Source of the DNA: an uncultured Flavobacteriaceae bacterium
GTDB taxonomy: Bacteria > Bacteroidota > Bacteroidia > Flavobacteriales > Flavobacteriaceae
Direction: 5' to 3'
DNA: 64,000 nucleotides
Assembly: GCA_947500575.1 (NCBI GenBank)
Contig: CANMSI010000003.1
Span: 62,001 to 126,000, forward strand
Numbering within the stretch: the first letter of the stretch is position 1; every line of letters begins with the position of its first letter. The notes beneath the pieces were generated by a model. That model searched no databases. It was not told the DNA's origin and saw only the letters and a list, made by a program, of their open reading frames with translations. Below, piece after piece: positions 45,601 through 54,485 of this stretch. The position numbers and the translations under genes were made by a program.

Positions 45601-45973
45601 AGCAGGCCGCTCTCGCTTTAGAGCCATTTTTCTAACGTCTATTACAACGATTGCTGGCCTAGCACCGCTGATGATAGAAACCAGTAGACAGGCTCAATTT
45701 TTAAAGCCAATGGCTATTTCTATTGCTTATGGGATTGGGTTTGCTACTGTTCTTACACTTTTAATGCTTCCTTTATTTTTATCCTTTAGCAATAAATTTA
45801 AAGTTGGAACAAAATGGTTGGCTACTGGAAACGATATTAGTAAGGAAGAAGTAGAACGAGCTATTAAAGAACAGAAAGAAGAATTACACCTAGAAGGCGA
45901 AATGGCAAAACCTTTGAACAGTGCAGAAGATAAAACGAATAAAGTTTCAACCCCGTTAGAACTAGAAGAATAA
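42695..45973 (+). CDS. RND-family efflux pump (AcrB/MexB-type)
   Basis: A 1092-residue inner-membrane pump with twelve helices and two large periplasmic loops. The helix-4 motif GILVDDGIVIAENIYQHYEKG (in pieces) carries the paired aspartates of the proton relay, and the second repeat has the matching GIMVNDGLVLIGKFN. Starts with the HxE/RND opening MRKIIAYFIKYHVAVNVI. Length is slightly above the usual 1040 because of a charged C-terminal tail (about 1045-1092). Substrates cannot be read. Middle gene of a MarR-controlled operon. Confidence 0.93.
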   Translation: MRKIIAYFIKYHVAVNVIIIAFAIFGFAGATSLKSSFFPLTDSKNISINITYPGASPQEVEEGIVLKIEDNLKGLEGVDRVTSTSRENSGNINVEIEKGRDIDFMLLQVKNAVDRVPTFPTGMEPLIVSKLEAVRPTISFAISGKQIPLGTLKQIGRQIENDIRAIDGISQISISGYPLEEIEIAVDENRLLAYNLSFTEVSQAVGNSNILVTGGTIKTDAEEYLIRANNRSYYGNELSNLIIRADASGQTIRLKDVSTIRDRFSETPNASYFDGNLSVSTTITSTNTEDLIDSAEKVKEYIEEFSQKYDNVELNVVSDFSTTLTQRTALLTENAIVGMILVLIFLSLFLNTRLAFWVAFGLPVAFLGMFVFAGFFDVTINVLSLFGMIIVIGILVDDGIVIAENIYQHYEKGKSPIQAAIDGTMEVIPPIVSAIITTILAFSIFLFLDGRIGEFFGEVSVIVILTLVVSLVEALIILPAHLAHSKALQPKRKNPKNALARVFAKLRVINKMGDRFMTWMRDTLYSPALKFAMNYKLLSFAIFAMALILTIGSIGGGIIRTSFFPRIASDRIQVELLMPNGTNEKITDSIISVIEEKAEIVNQELTEQYLKGTDKILYENVIKNVGPGSATATLVINLLPGEERPNVIRADMVTSRLRALVGPVIGAESLIYGSGGNFGGDPVSVSLLGNNIKELKAAKVELKTAMQNNTALKDVADNDPAGIKEIRLELKENAYLLGLDLRSIMNQVRAGFFGTQAQRFQRGQDEIRVWVRYDRDNRSSITDLDEMRIVTPSGSRVPLKEIATYVIERGDVAINRLSGQREIQISADLKDAKTTSATDVMAEIQNVIMPEIQSKYPTVSASYEGQNREAGKLLGSLQVVGLSVLLLIYITIAFTFRSFSQPLMLLLLVPFSLTAVAWGHWIHDFPINILSALGIIALIGIMVNDGLVLIGKFNSNLRAGMSFDNALYEAGRSRFRAIFLTSITTIAGLAPLMIETSRQAQFLKPMAISIAYGIGFATVLTLLMLPLFLSFSNKFKVGTKWLATGNDISKEEVERAIKEQKEELHLEGEMAKPLNSAEDKTNKVSTPLELEE

Positions 45974-47322
45974 TGAGAAAAATAGCAACAATAGGAGGAC
46001 TTTTTTTTGTCGCTTGCCATACACTTATTGGACAGACAGAAGTGCTTTCCAAACAAGAGGCCGTTCAGCTAGCATTGGAAAACAATTTTGGAATTCAAGT
46101 AGCCAAAAATCAGGTGAACATTGCCGAAAATAATAAGAGCGTACTTAATTCGGGGTATTTACCAACGCTTACTGGTACAGCAGGAGCTACCTATAACCGA
46201 GATGATTCTACCATTGAATTTCCCGGACAGTTAGATGCAGATGGAAACCCAAGGGCAGATGTGGAAATTGAAAAAGCAGAAGCGCAGCGGTATAATTCAG
46301 CACTAAACTTAAACTATGTCTTATTTGATGGCTTAGGTCGTTTCTATAATTACAAACGTTTAAAGGAGCAATACCAATTAAGTGAATTGCAGGCCAGAGA
46401 AACTATTGAAAATACGGTATTACAGCTGTTTAGTGTCTATTTTGAGATTGCCCGGCTTTCAGAAAATAAACGGGTTTTTGAACAAGCCTTGGCCATTTCT
46501 AAAGACCGAATAAAAAGAGCAGAATACTCCTTTGAGTATGGGCAGAATACAAAGCTCGATATTTTAAATGCGCAGGTAGACGTTACAAACGACAGTATTA
46601 ATTTATTAAATGCACAACAACAATTGTCAAATGCCAAGAGAGATCTTAATGTAGTTTTGAATCAGGGATTAGAAAGCACATTTGAGGTAGATACACTTGT
46701 TTCTTTTATTCCAAAATTGCAGTTGGATGAAATGATAGCAGAAGCGCAGGCAAATAATGTGGCAATTCTTCAAACAGAGAAAAACTTAACCATAAATGCG
46801 TATGATATTAAAGTAAGTAAATCTGGATACTTGCCAACCTTAGGATTAACAGGAACCTATGGTTGGAACTTAAACCAAAGCGCAGCCTCTGCTTTTTTCC
46901 CAGGAACAAATAACACCACAAATAATGTAGCTATAGGTGCCAACCTCACATGGAATTTATTTGATGGAGGCGGAACTACCGTCCGTGTTAAAAATGCAAA
47001 AATTGCCTATAAGAATCAGGAATTATTAAAACAACAAATTACTTTAGAAGTAGATAGGGATATTCGAAATGCGTTGGCTATTTATGAAAATAGATTGCAG
47101 ATCTTCTCTATACAAGAGCAAAACGTAACGACAAATCAGAATAATTTTGAGCGTTCTAAAGAGCAATTTCAACTAGGTAGAATTACTTCTATAGAATTTA
47201 GACAAGCTCAGATTAATTTATTGAATGCGCAAACCAATAAGAACTTAGCGAAGTACGATGCTAAGTTGGCAGAATTGCAAGTGCTACAATTTACGGGTCA
47301 GTTGTTAAATGTGGAATTTTAG
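45973..47322 (+). CDS. TolC-family outer-membrane efflux channel
   Basis: A 449-residue protein with signal peptide (about 1-20) and the two OEP repeats of TolC: EVLSKQEAVQLALENNFGIQVAKN at the start, then repeated helical hairpins (SRKYG-free; KLDILNAQVDVTNDSINLLNAQ and SIEFRQAQINLLNAQTNKNLA). Trimeric channel that carries pump substrates out of the cell. Its start codon overlaps the pump's stop, so the three efflux genes form one coupled unit. Confidence 0.92.
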   Translation: MRKIATIGGLFFVACHTLIGQTEVLSKQEAVQLALENNFGIQVAKNQVNIAENNKSVLNSGYLPTLTGTAGATYNRDDSTIEFPGQLDADGNPRADVEIEKAEAQRYNSALNLNYVLFDGLGRFYNYKRLKEQYQLSELQARETIENTVLQLFSVYFEIARLSENKRVFEQALAISKDRIKRAEYSFEYGQNTKLDILNAQVDVTNDSINLLNAQQQLSNAKRDLNVVLNQGLESTFEVDTLVSFIPKLQLDEMIAEAQANNVAILQTEKNLTINAYDIKVSKSGYLPTLGLTGTYGWNLNQSAASAFFPGTNNTTNNVAIGANLTWNLFDGGGTTVRVKNAKIAYKNQELLKQQITLEVDRDIRNALAIYENRLQIFSIQEQNVTTNQNNFERSKEQFQLGRITSIEFRQAQINLLNAQTNKNLAKYDAKLAELQVLQFTGQLLNVEF

Positions 47323-47360
47323 CATTTAAAATAGGATAGTTTTTAATAACAAATAGTCTT

Positions 47361-47543
47361 ATGCACGAGCATTTTTTTCAGTGTCCTTATTGTTGGGAAG
47401 ATATTTCTATGCTCTTAGACAGTTCTATTTATAGCACTTCTTATATAGAAGATTGTGAGGTTTGTTGTAATCCAATTCGGATAAAAATAGAATTTTCGAA
47501 TCAGGAACTCGTTGGTTTTGAAGCAATTAATATTGAGCAATAA
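47361..47543 (+). CDS. CPXCG-motif cysteine-rich protein
   Basis: A 60-residue protein with two cysteine pairs, CPYC (8-11) and CEVC (32-35), the arrangement of the CPXCG zinc-ribbon family, and a conserved QCPYCWEDI opening. It probably binds zinc or is a redox sensor; role unknown. It lies 38 bp after tolC and may be co-transcribed by readthrough. The 331 bp after it (47544-47875) hold a terminator-like stem and no gene. Confidence 0.82.
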   Translation: MHEHFFQCPYCWEDISMLLDSSIYSTSYIEDCEVCCNPIRIKIEFSNQELVGFEAINIEQ

Positions 47544-47744
47544 AGAGTAGAATTTATACGATGCTGCTACTGATAAAATCTCATACGTTTTCATTATTTA
47601 TTAAATATTTAATATCTATTTGACAATACTGTTGCGGAATTAATATAAAATAAATATGTTTGTTGCACATTTGGTATTCCAATAAATGATGGGTTATACC
47701 AAACCAAACATTTTCCCCCGATTGCGTATTACCAATACCAAAAA

Positions 47745-47778
47745 GAAAGAAGTCGATGCAAACCCATCGGCTTCTTTC
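47745..47778. terminator. Strong stem-loop between the efflux operon and moaCB
   Basis: A 14-bp stem GAAAGAAGTCGATG / CATCGGCTTCTTTC with one G-U pair and a 6-base loop. The flanks are only moderately T-rich, so its strength as a terminator is uncertain. Confidence 0.55.
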
Positions 47779-47875
47779 GCCTACTTTTCTTTGGTTTTAA
47801 ACATTACTTTCTTCTATAAAAGCGCCTTTCTTCAGAAAGATTCTATCTTTATCCTGGAATGATAAATAATAGAAC

Positions 47876-48784
47876 ATGGTAGACATCACCCATAAAGCAA
47901 ATACACTTCGTTCAGCAACTGCGCAAGCCATTGTTAAGGTCAGTGCTAAAGAAACAATTAAGGCTATTGAAAATGGCACAGTACCCAAGGGAGATGTTTT
48001 TGCCATGAGCAAAGCTGCCGGCTTATTAGGAGTTAAAAAAACGGCAGATTTACTTCCAGATTGCCACCCAATGCCCATAGAATATACAGACATTGCCTAT
48101 GCTATTAACGATCTAGAGATTACCATAAAAGTTACGGTAAAAACAATTTATAAAACTGGAGTAGAAGTTGAGGCTATGCATGGAGCAAGTATTGTGGCTC
48201 TTAATATGTACGATATGCTAAAACCCATTGATAAGGGTATAGAAATACACCAAATTAAACTTCTGGAAAAACGGGGAGGTAAGTCAGACTTTCAATCTCA
48301 ATATGCAAAGGGGCTTAGGGCAGGAGTGGTAGTTTGTTCAGATACTATTTCAAAAGGAGAAGGCGAAGACAAAGCGGGGAAAGCGATTATAGAGAAATTA
48401 AACGCCTTAGAGGTTGAGGTTCCAGAGTATGTGGTTATTCCAGATGAGCTTATTGCAATTCAAAAGCAGCTAAAGTTGTTCACAGCAGCAGCTATTGATC
48501 TAATTATTTTTACCGGAGGAACAGGATTATCTCCTAGAGATGTTACTCCAGAAGCGTTGTTGCCTTTATTAGATAAAAGGGTTCCAGGTATGGAAGAGGC
48601 TATTAGAAAATATGGGCAAGATAGGATGCCATATGCCATGCTTTCAAGGAGTGTTGCAGGGATTATTGGAAATAGTTTAGTGCTTGCCTTGCCTGGTTCT
48701 ACCAAAGGTGCTGCAGAGTCTATCGATGCTATTTTCCCTCATGTGCTACACAGCTTTAAGGTACTGAAAGGAGAACGGCACTAA
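47876..48784 (+). CDS. moaCB: Bifunctional molybdenum cofactor protein MoaC-MoaB
   Basis: A 302-residue fusion. Residues 1-145 are MoaC (cyclic pyranopterin monophosphate synthase), with GDVFAMSKAAGLLGVKKTADLLPDCHP and VEAMHGASIVALNMYDMLK. Residues about 152-302 are MoaB/MogA-like, with GVVVCSDTISKGE, IFTGGTGLSPRDVTPEA and LPGSTKGA. The first domain makes cPMP from the MoaA product; the second adenylates or binds molybdopterin. Fusion puts two steps of Moco synthesis in one chain. No other Moco gene is in the window. Confidence 0.93.
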   Translation: MVDITHKANTLRSATAQAIVKVSAKETIKAIENGTVPKGDVFAMSKAAGLLGVKKTADLLPDCHPMPIEYTDIAYAINDLEITIKVTVKTIYKTGVEVEAMHGASIVALNMYDMLKPIDKGIEIHQIKLLEKRGGKSDFQSQYAKGLRAGVVVCSDTISKGEGEDKAGKAIIEKLNALEVEVPEYVVIPDELIAIQKQLKLFTAAAIDLIIFTGGTGLSPRDVTPEALLPLLDKRVPGMEEAIRKYGQDRMPYAMLSRSVAGIIGNSLVLALPGSTKGAAESIDAIFPHVLHSFKVLKGERH

Positions 48785-48799
48785 TTTGTTTTTAATCCT

Positions 48800-49555
48800 T
48801 TATCGAAATAAAATAAGCAAGGCGCCTAGGGCTGTAAGCAGTAAAATCATCTTACGATAAAACCCTTCTTTAATCACTTTTACTAGTCGAATCCCAATGA
48901 ACAACCCTACAACAATTCCAGGAATTAGTTTTAGGTTTATGAGCAAGCTTTCCGGAGTAATGGTTTCCCAAGAAAAAATATGAAAGGGCAATTTAAAGAG
49001 GTTAATAATCAGAAATAACCAGGCAGCAGTTCCTATGAATTCGTTTTTTGGCAATCGCATGGCCAGAAAGAAAATATTGGAAAATGCACCAGCCAAATTG
49101 CCAATCATTGTAGTAATCCCAGCCATAACACCCATAAAGCCAGCAAATAGCCAATGAGTAGGCACCTTCTTGGACTTTTTTCGATCCCACCAATACATCA
49201 TCACTACACTACATAAAATGATCACAGACATGCCTATCTTAAAGGTCTTCTCATCCAAATCCTTTCCAATAAAATTTCCAATTAAGACACCACACATCAT
49301 CCATGGTAAAAAGCGAAGAATGTATTTCCATTGGGTATGTTTGTTGTAATAAATTACAGCAAAAATGTCTCCTATAATTAAGAGAGGTACAATAAGACCA
49401 GTAGATTCTTTAGCTCCAAAGGCTAGTGCCATTAAAGTAACAATGATAGTGGCAATCCCCTTGATGCCCGATTTGGAAACACCTAGAACAAAGGCGGCGA
49501 TAAATGCCATCACCCAAGCCATATTAGAAACATCAAATTGGGCAACTAAAAGCAT
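48800..49555 (-). CDS. TauE/SafE-family sulfite/sulfonate-type permease
   Basis: A 251-residue inner-membrane protein with about eight helices and the GVSKSGIKG and NLAGAFSNIF segments of the TauE/SafE family, thought to export sulfite or sulfoacetate or to import/export small organic anions. I chose ATG 49555; an in-frame TTG at 49582 lies inside a promoter box on this strand. It is convergent with moaCB and divergent from the symporter gene. Substrate unknown. Confidence 0.85.
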   Translation of the reverse strand: MLLVAQFDVSNMAWVMAFIAAFVLGVSKSGIKGIATIIVTLMALAFGAKESTGLIVPLLIIGDIFAVIYYNKHTQWKYILRFLPWMMCGVLIGNFIGKDLDEKTFKIGMSVIILCSVVMMYWWDRKKSKKVPTHWLFAGFMGVMAGITTMIGNLAGAFSNIFFLAMRLPKNEFIGTAAWLFLIINLFKLPFHIFSWETITPESLLINLKLIPGIVVGLFIGIRLVKVIKEGFYRKMILLLTALGALLILFR

Positions 49556-49579
49556 TGGAAGGTTTAAGCGGTTGAAAGG

Positions 49580-49587
49580 CAAAGGTA
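49580..49587 (-). promoter_or_regulatory. -7 box of the TauE/SafE gene
   Basis: Minus strand TACCTTTG, an exact TAnnTTTG match, 24 bp upstream of the chosen ATG. Its presence argues against starting translation at the TTG inside it. Confidence 0.5.
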
Positions 49588-49630
49588 TTTCAAAAAAGTA
49601 TATCTTTAGCTAGTAACCAATAACCAAATT

Positions 49631-51463
49631 ATGGAATTAAGTACGCTCGACTATAGCCTGATTATAGGCTTTTTCGCAATTGTTCTTGTGATAGGAATTG
49701 TTGTTTCAAAAAAATCTGGAAAAAATACTTCCGAGTACTTTCTGTCTGGACGTAGCATGCCGTGGTGGTTATTGGGCTTTTCCATGGTGGCTACTACTTT
49801 TTCTACAGATACTCCTAATTTGGTAACAGATCTTGTAAGAAGTGATGGTGTATCTGGGAATTGGGTGTGGTGGGCCTTTTTGCTTACAGGCTTATTAACT
49901 GTTTTCGTATATGCTAAATTATGGCGTAAATCCGATGTAAGCACGGATATGGAATTCTACGATTTACGATATGGTGGGAAACCGGCACATTTTCTGAGAG
50001 GGTTTCGATCAGTCTATCTTGGTGTTATTTTTAACGTAATGGCCATGGCAGCGGTAAATTTAGCGGCTATTAAGATTGGGCAGGTAATGTTAGGTCTTTC
50101 TCCTATAGAAACAGTTTTAATTGGAGGTACCATCACTGTAATTTTTAGTGCCATTGGCGGTTTTAGAGGGGTAGTATATACGGATTTTGTATTATTCTTT
50201 GTTGCCATAATCGGCGCTGTAGGTGCTGCCTATTACCTTGTAAATTTACCAGAAGTAGGAGGAGTTTCTAATTTAATTGTGCATGAAAACGTTGCAGATA
50301 AGATCTCTATTTTACCAGATTTCTCGGATACGGAGGCGCTTATAGGAATTCTTATTATTCCATTAGCTGTGCAATGGTGGAGTTCTTGGTACCCTGGTGG
50401 TGAACCAGGCGGTGGTGGATATATAGCACAACGAATGCTCGCTGCTAAAAATGAGAACCATGCCATTGGCGCTACTTTTTTCTTTAATATTTTACATTAT
50501 GCTTTGCGTCCATGGCCATGGATTTTGGTAGCATTGGCTTCCTTAATTATCTACCCAGATATTGCTAGTATTCAAGAAGCTTTTCCTAATGTGGAACAAA
50601 GTAAATTAGGGAATGATTTAGCCTATTCTGCGATGCTTACTAAGTTGCCAAGCGGACTTTTAGGAATTGTATTAGCCTCTTTGGGAGCCGCATATATGTC
50701 TACCATTTCTACACATTTAAATTGGGGATCTTCTTATGTAGTAAATGATTTTTACAAGCAGCAGGTAAATAAAAATGCTAGCGAAAGAGAATTAGTGAAT
50801 GTAGGTAGAATTACCACTGTAGTTTTAATGATTTTGAGCACTATAATGGCCTTGTATCTAACCAACGCCAAGCAGCTATTTGATATCATTATCATGTTTG
50901 GAGCAGGAACGGGGCTTATTTTTATTTTAAGATGGTTTTGGTGGCGCATTAATGCTTGGAGCGAAATTTCTGCGATGTTTTCTTCGGGGATTATTTCATT
51001 GATTCTTACTTTTTCATCGATAGGTAAACATCTGTTCGATCATACTAATAATGCAGGAGAACAGGTGGAGGGACTCATGGATTCATGGGTACGCTTCCCT
51101 ATGATTGTTTTAATTACGAGCCTTGTATGGATTGTAGTTACCTTTTTAACTCCAAGGGAAAGCAAGGCTACCTTAAATAGGTTTTACCAACGCACACAAC
51201 CTGGGGGTCCTGGTTGGAAAAAGGTGCTAGCAGAAGCGGCATCTGATGGGATTGCTTTGGAAGAAGGTGATAAAAAATGGTCTGTTCCGTCGGGCGTTTT
51301 GGCGATGGTCTTAGGAACCATTTTGGTATATGGATGCATGTTCGCTACCGGGAACTGGATTTACGGAAATTATCCGCTGGCGGCAGGACTTACCGTTGGC
51401 GCAGGAGTAGCTGGACTTTTATTGGCGAGAGTTTGGAATAAAATGAAAGACAATATCTTGTAA
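49631..51463 (+). CDS. Sodium:solute symporter (SSS family)
   Basis: A 610-residue protein with about fourteen membrane helices. The SSS patterns are present: YFLSGRSMPWWLLGFSMVATTFSTDTP near 34-58 (in pieces), GGFRGVVYTDFVLFF and AAYMSTISTHLNWGSSYVVNDFY. It takes up a solute (sugar, amino acid or similar) with Na+. The solute is unknown; the following DUF5009 gene, 10 bp away, hints at amino-sugar use (inference). Confidence 0.88.
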   Translation: MELSTLDYSLIIGFFAIVLVIGIVVSKKSGKNTSEYFLSGRSMPWWLLGFSMVATTFSTDTPNLVTDLVRSDGVSGNWVWWAFLLTGLLTVFVYAKLWRKSDVSTDMEFYDLRYGGKPAHFLRGFRSVYLGVIFNVMAMAAVNLAAIKIGQVMLGLSPIETVLIGGTITVIFSAIGGFRGVVYTDFVLFFVAIIGAVGAAYYLVNLPEVGGVSNLIVHENVADKISILPDFSDTEALIGILIIPLAVQWWSSWYPGGEPGGGGYIAQRMLAAKNENHAIGATFFFNILHYALRPWPWILVALASLIIYPDIASIQEAFPNVEQSKLGNDLAYSAMLTKLPSGLLGIVLASLGAAYMSTISTHLNWGSSYVVNDFYKQQVNKNASERELVNVGRITTVVLMILSTIMALYLTNAKQLFDIIIMFGAGTGLIFILRWFWWRINAWSEISAMFSSGIISLILTFSSIGKHLFDHTNNAGEQVEGLMDSWVRFPMIVLITSLVWIVVTFLTPRESKATLNRFYQRTQPGGPGWKKVLAEAASDGIALEEGDKKWSVPSGVLAMVLGTILVYGCMFATGNWIYGNYPLAAGLTVGAGVAGLLLARVWNKMKDNIL

Positions 51464-51473
51464 AAGAATAGGT

Positions 51474-52562
51474 ATGAAAGAAAGAATAGCATCTGTAGAC
51501 ATTTTTAGAGGATTGACCATTGTTTTAATGATTTTGGTAAATACACCGGGTACTTGGTCCAATGTGTATGCCCCTTTCTTACATGCCAAATGGCATGGAT
51601 ATACACCTACAGATTTAGTCTTTCCTTTCTTTTTGTTCATCGTAGGAACGTCCATTGTCTTTGCTTATAAGAACAAAATAAAGAGTGCAGGTACCTATCG
51701 GAAAATAACCATCCGTAGTTTAAAATTAATAGGCTTGGGCTTGTTTTTAGGAGCATTCACTATAAGTTTCCCTTTTTTTAAAGACTTTGTAGATATTCGG
51801 TTTCCAGGAGTCTTACAACGTATTGGAATAGTATTCTTTTTTGCGGCCATTCTGTTTCTGAATTTTAATTGGAAAGTACTAATAGGTATCTGTGTAGGCT
51901 TGCTTGTAGGATACTGGATTTGGATGGCATTTATTCCATTAAATGGCTTGGAAACTACCTTTGATAGAGCACCTAATAATTGGGCAAATTATGCCGACTT
52001 GAAGGTATTTGGTACCCATATGTATAAAGAAGACTACGACCCCGAAGGCTTGCTAAGTACTTTGCCCTCTATTGCTACTTCTTTATTGGGCATTTTTACA
52101 GGAGTATTAATCCTATCTAAAAGAGCAAAAAAAGAAGTATGGATGTTAGGTTTAGGGTTTGGCATGCTGCTATTGGGCTATCTATGGCATACAGTCTTTC
52201 CAATTAATAAAGCCCTTTGGAGCAGCAGTTTTGTTTTGGTTACCGCAGGTTGGGCTAATATTGTATTGGCGGTGATATACTATATAACCGATATAAAGAA
52301 AATTCAGTTTGGGAGTATTTTTAAATATGTAGGAGCCAATGCCATCACCTTGTATTTCTTATCGAGCTTTATTTCGAAAATTATGTATTCCATTAAAGTA
52401 GACGAGGATACTTCCTTGCATGGATGGGTTTTTAATACCATCTACACACACGATTTTATGAGCCTGGAACTCTCTTCCTTGCTATATGGTTTAAGTGTAG
52501 TAAGTTTTTATGTGCTATTGGCGTATGCGATGTATAAAAAGAAGATTTTTATAAAGGTTTAG
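51474..52562 (+). CDS. DUF5009/HGSNAT-type acyltransferase-like membrane protein
   Basis: A 362-residue polytopic protein with about ten helices. The start ERIASVDIFRGLTIVLMILVNTPG and the TPTDLVFPFFLFIVGTSI stretch are characteristic of the DUF5009 family, related to heparan-alpha-glucosaminide N-acetyltransferases and sometimes named NagX. It starts 10 bp after the symporter gene, so the pair may import and modify an amino sugar, which is inference. Confidence 0.85.
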   Translation: MKERIASVDIFRGLTIVLMILVNTPGTWSNVYAPFLHAKWHGYTPTDLVFPFFLFIVGTSIVFAYKNKIKSAGTYRKITIRSLKLIGLGLFLGAFTISFPFFKDFVDIRFPGVLQRIGIVFFFAAILFLNFNWKVLIGICVGLLVGYWIWMAFIPLNGLETTFDRAPNNWANYADLKVFGTHMYKEDYDPEGLLSTLPSIATSLLGIFTGVLILSKRAKKEVWMLGLGFGMLLLGYLWHTVFPINKALWSSSFVLVTAGWANIVLAVIYYITDIKKIQFGSIFKYVGANAITLYFLSSFISKIMYSIKVDEDTSLHGWVFNTIYTHDFMSLELSSLLYGLSVVSFYVLLAYAMYKKKIFIKV

Positions 52563-52639
52563 TATCAAACAAATTTCATTTAACATTTGATTCGGGACTT
52601 AATAGACAGTTATTTCCCTATGAATTTCCCATTGGAAGT

Positions 52640-53224
52640 TTAAGAACCCATTAATCTAGCTACATACTTCCCAATTACGTCAAATTCTAGATTTACCACC
52701 GTCCCTTTTTCATAGGTATTAAAACGCGTATGTTCGTAGGTGTAAGGAATAATGGCTACGCTGAACGTGTTTTTATCCGAATCAACAACCGTCAAACTAG
52801 TGCCGTCTATGGTAATAGAGCCTTTTTCTATGGTCACATTATTAGCGGCGGCATCATATTCAAATGAGAAAATCCAGCTTCCATCCTTTTCTAGAACCCC
52901 ACTGCAAACACCTGTTTGGTCTACATGCCCTTGTACCAAATGCCCATCTAAACGAGCGCCTAGCACCATGGCGCGTTCCAGATTTACCAGGTCTCCAATC
53001 TTTAAATCTCCGATATTGCTTTTCAGTAAGGTTTCTTCAATTGCGGTTACTGTATAAACATCCCCATCTAATTGCACTACGGTTAAACATACGCCATTGT
53101 GTGCAACACTTTGATCTATTTTAAGTGCTGCCGTAATGGAAGACCGAATACTAATATGAAGGTTGGCCCCTTCTTTTTTCAATAATTGCACCTCCCCCAA
53201 AGTTTCAATAATTCCCGTAAACAT
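52640..53224 (-). CDS. ribE: Riboflavin synthase
   Basis: A 194-residue protein with two lumazine-binding repeats: MFTGIIETLGEV ... NGVCLTVV and GHLVQGHVDQTG ... IDGTSLTVV. It dismutates two 6,7-dimethyl-8-ribityllumazine molecules to riboflavin. Length is normal. Divergent from pdxA across 58 bp; both serve vitamin cofactor synthesis. Confidence 0.95.
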   Translation of the reverse strand: MFTGIIETLGEVQLLKKEGANLHISIRSSITAALKIDQSVAHNGVCLTVVQLDGDVYTVTAIEETLLKSNIGDLKIGDLVNLERAMVLGARLDGHLVQGHVDQTGVCSGVLEKDGSWIFSFEYDAAANNVTIEKGSITIDGTSLTVVDSDKNTFSVAIIPYTYEHTRFNTYEKGTVVNLEFDVIGKYVARLMGS

Positions 53225-53241
53225 GGTTCGTTTAAATTAAG

Positions 53242-53249
53242 TAGTTTTG
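53242..53249 (+). promoter_or_regulatory. -7 box upstream of pdxA
   Basis: TAGTTTTG matches TAnnTTTG, 33 bp before the ATG. The in-frame TTG at 53247 lies within it and is unlikely to be a start. Confidence 0.45.
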
Positions 53250-53282
53250 TGGTGTAAATGTAGAGATAATAGTGCAAACAGT

Positions 53283-54329
53283 ATGGTGGAAAGAAATAGA
53301 AAAATAAAGTTGGGGATCTCCATAGGAGATTTAAATGGTATTGGGTGCGAGGTAGCACTCAAAACCTTTAAAGATAGCCGTATGTTAGATTTTTGTACTC
53401 CAGTTCTTTTTGCCTCCAATAAAACCATAGCACATCAAAAGAAAGCGCTGAATTTGGAAATAAACTACCATGGCGTTCAGGAGGCTTCCAAAGTTTTAGA
53501 TGGAAAGATAAATGTGGTGAATGTATGGAAAGAAAGTCCCGAAATTCTGTTTGGAGAAGCTACGGAAGCAGCTGGAACCTATGCTATTAAATCCTTGAGA
53601 GCTGCTGTAAAAGCTTTAAAGGAAGGGCATATAGATGCTTTAGTAACAGCTCCAATCAATAAAAATAATATTCAGGCGGATGATTTTAATTTCCCTGGAC
53701 ATACAGACTATTTAGCACAGGAGTTAGAAGGTGAAAGCCTTATGTTTATGGTAACAGATGATTTAAAAGTAGGCTTGCTTACAGACCATATTGCGGTTAA
53801 AGATGCTCCAACGGCTATTACACCAGAACTTATTAAAAGCAAAGTAACCACCATAGAGAACTCGCTAAAAAGTGATTTTGGAATACGAAAACCGAAAATT
53901 GCATTGTTAGGTATTAATCCTCATAGTGGAGATAATGGGGTTATTGGTAAGGAAGACGATACCATTTTAAAACCAACAATCAAAGAATTGTCAGATGATG
54001 GGCGTTTGGTTTTTGGACCTTATGCTGCAGATAGTTTTTTTGGATCAGATGGGTATAAAAATTTTGATGCTATTTTAGCTGCATATCACGATCAAGGTTT
54101 AATTCCATTTAAAACCTTATCGTTTGGGAAAGGAGTTAATTTTACTGCTGGCTTGCATAAGGTGCGAACCTCTCCAGACCATGGCACAGCTTATGAAATT
54201 GCAGGCAAAGGAACGGCAGACCCTAGTTCCTTTAAAGAGGCTGTTTTTATGGCGTTGCAAATTTTTAAAAAACGAGAAGAGTATAAAGAGATTAGTAAAA
54301 ATCCTCTGAAGAAGACACGACTTAAATAG
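53283..54329 (+). CDS. pdxA: 4-hydroxythreonine-4-phosphate dehydrogenase
   Basis: A 348-residue PdxA in the DXP-dependent pyridoxal phosphate pathway. The family signatures are present: GISIGDLNGIGCEV near the start, the metal-binding FPGHTDYLAQEL histidine, and AAYHDQGLIPFK plus VRTSPDHGTAYEIAG with the later metal histidines. I use ATG 53283 rather than the upstream TTG. It is 156 bp upstream of the DUF177 gene, which has its own promoter. Confidence 0.94.
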   Translation: MVERNRKIKLGISIGDLNGIGCEVALKTFKDSRMLDFCTPVLFASNKTIAHQKKALNLEINYHGVQEASKVLDGKINVVNVWKESPEILFGEATEAAGTYAIKSLRAAVKALKEGHIDALVTAPINKNNIQADDFNFPGHTDYLAQELEGESLMFMVTDDLKVGLLTDHIAVKDAPTAITPELIKSKVTTIENSLKSDFGIRKPKIALLGINPHSGDNGVIGKEDDTILKPTIKELSDDGRLVFGPYAADSFFGSDGYKNFDAILAAYHDQGLIPFKTLSFGKGVNFTAGLHKVRTSPDHGTAYEIAGKGTADPSSFKEAVFMALQIFKKREEYKEISKNPLKKTRLK

Positions 54330-54434
54330 GCGCTTTCTACATGAAAAAGCAACATCTTTGAAGAAAGAAAGCCCCTATCTTAAATTTTAATTCAGGTTTT
54401 TTCAAAACAACCTTTATAAAATAGGTTTTTTTTA

Positions 54435-54442
54435 TATCTTTG
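54435..54442 (+). promoter_or_regulatory. -7 box of the DUF177-rpmF operon
   Basis: TATCTTTG matches TAnnTTTG, 43 bp before the ATG at 54486. The downstream leader contains CCTTTCACACAGG, a possible short hairpin of unclear role. Confidence 0.55.
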
Positions 54443-54485
54443 CACCCGCCTTTCACACAGGCGATTATTTTAAACAAGTGTTGGC

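Noticed and set aside
49555-49582. TTG start for the TauE/SafE permease
   Set aside because: The TTG lies inside a TAnnTTTG promoter box; ATG 49555 gives a normal-length protein.
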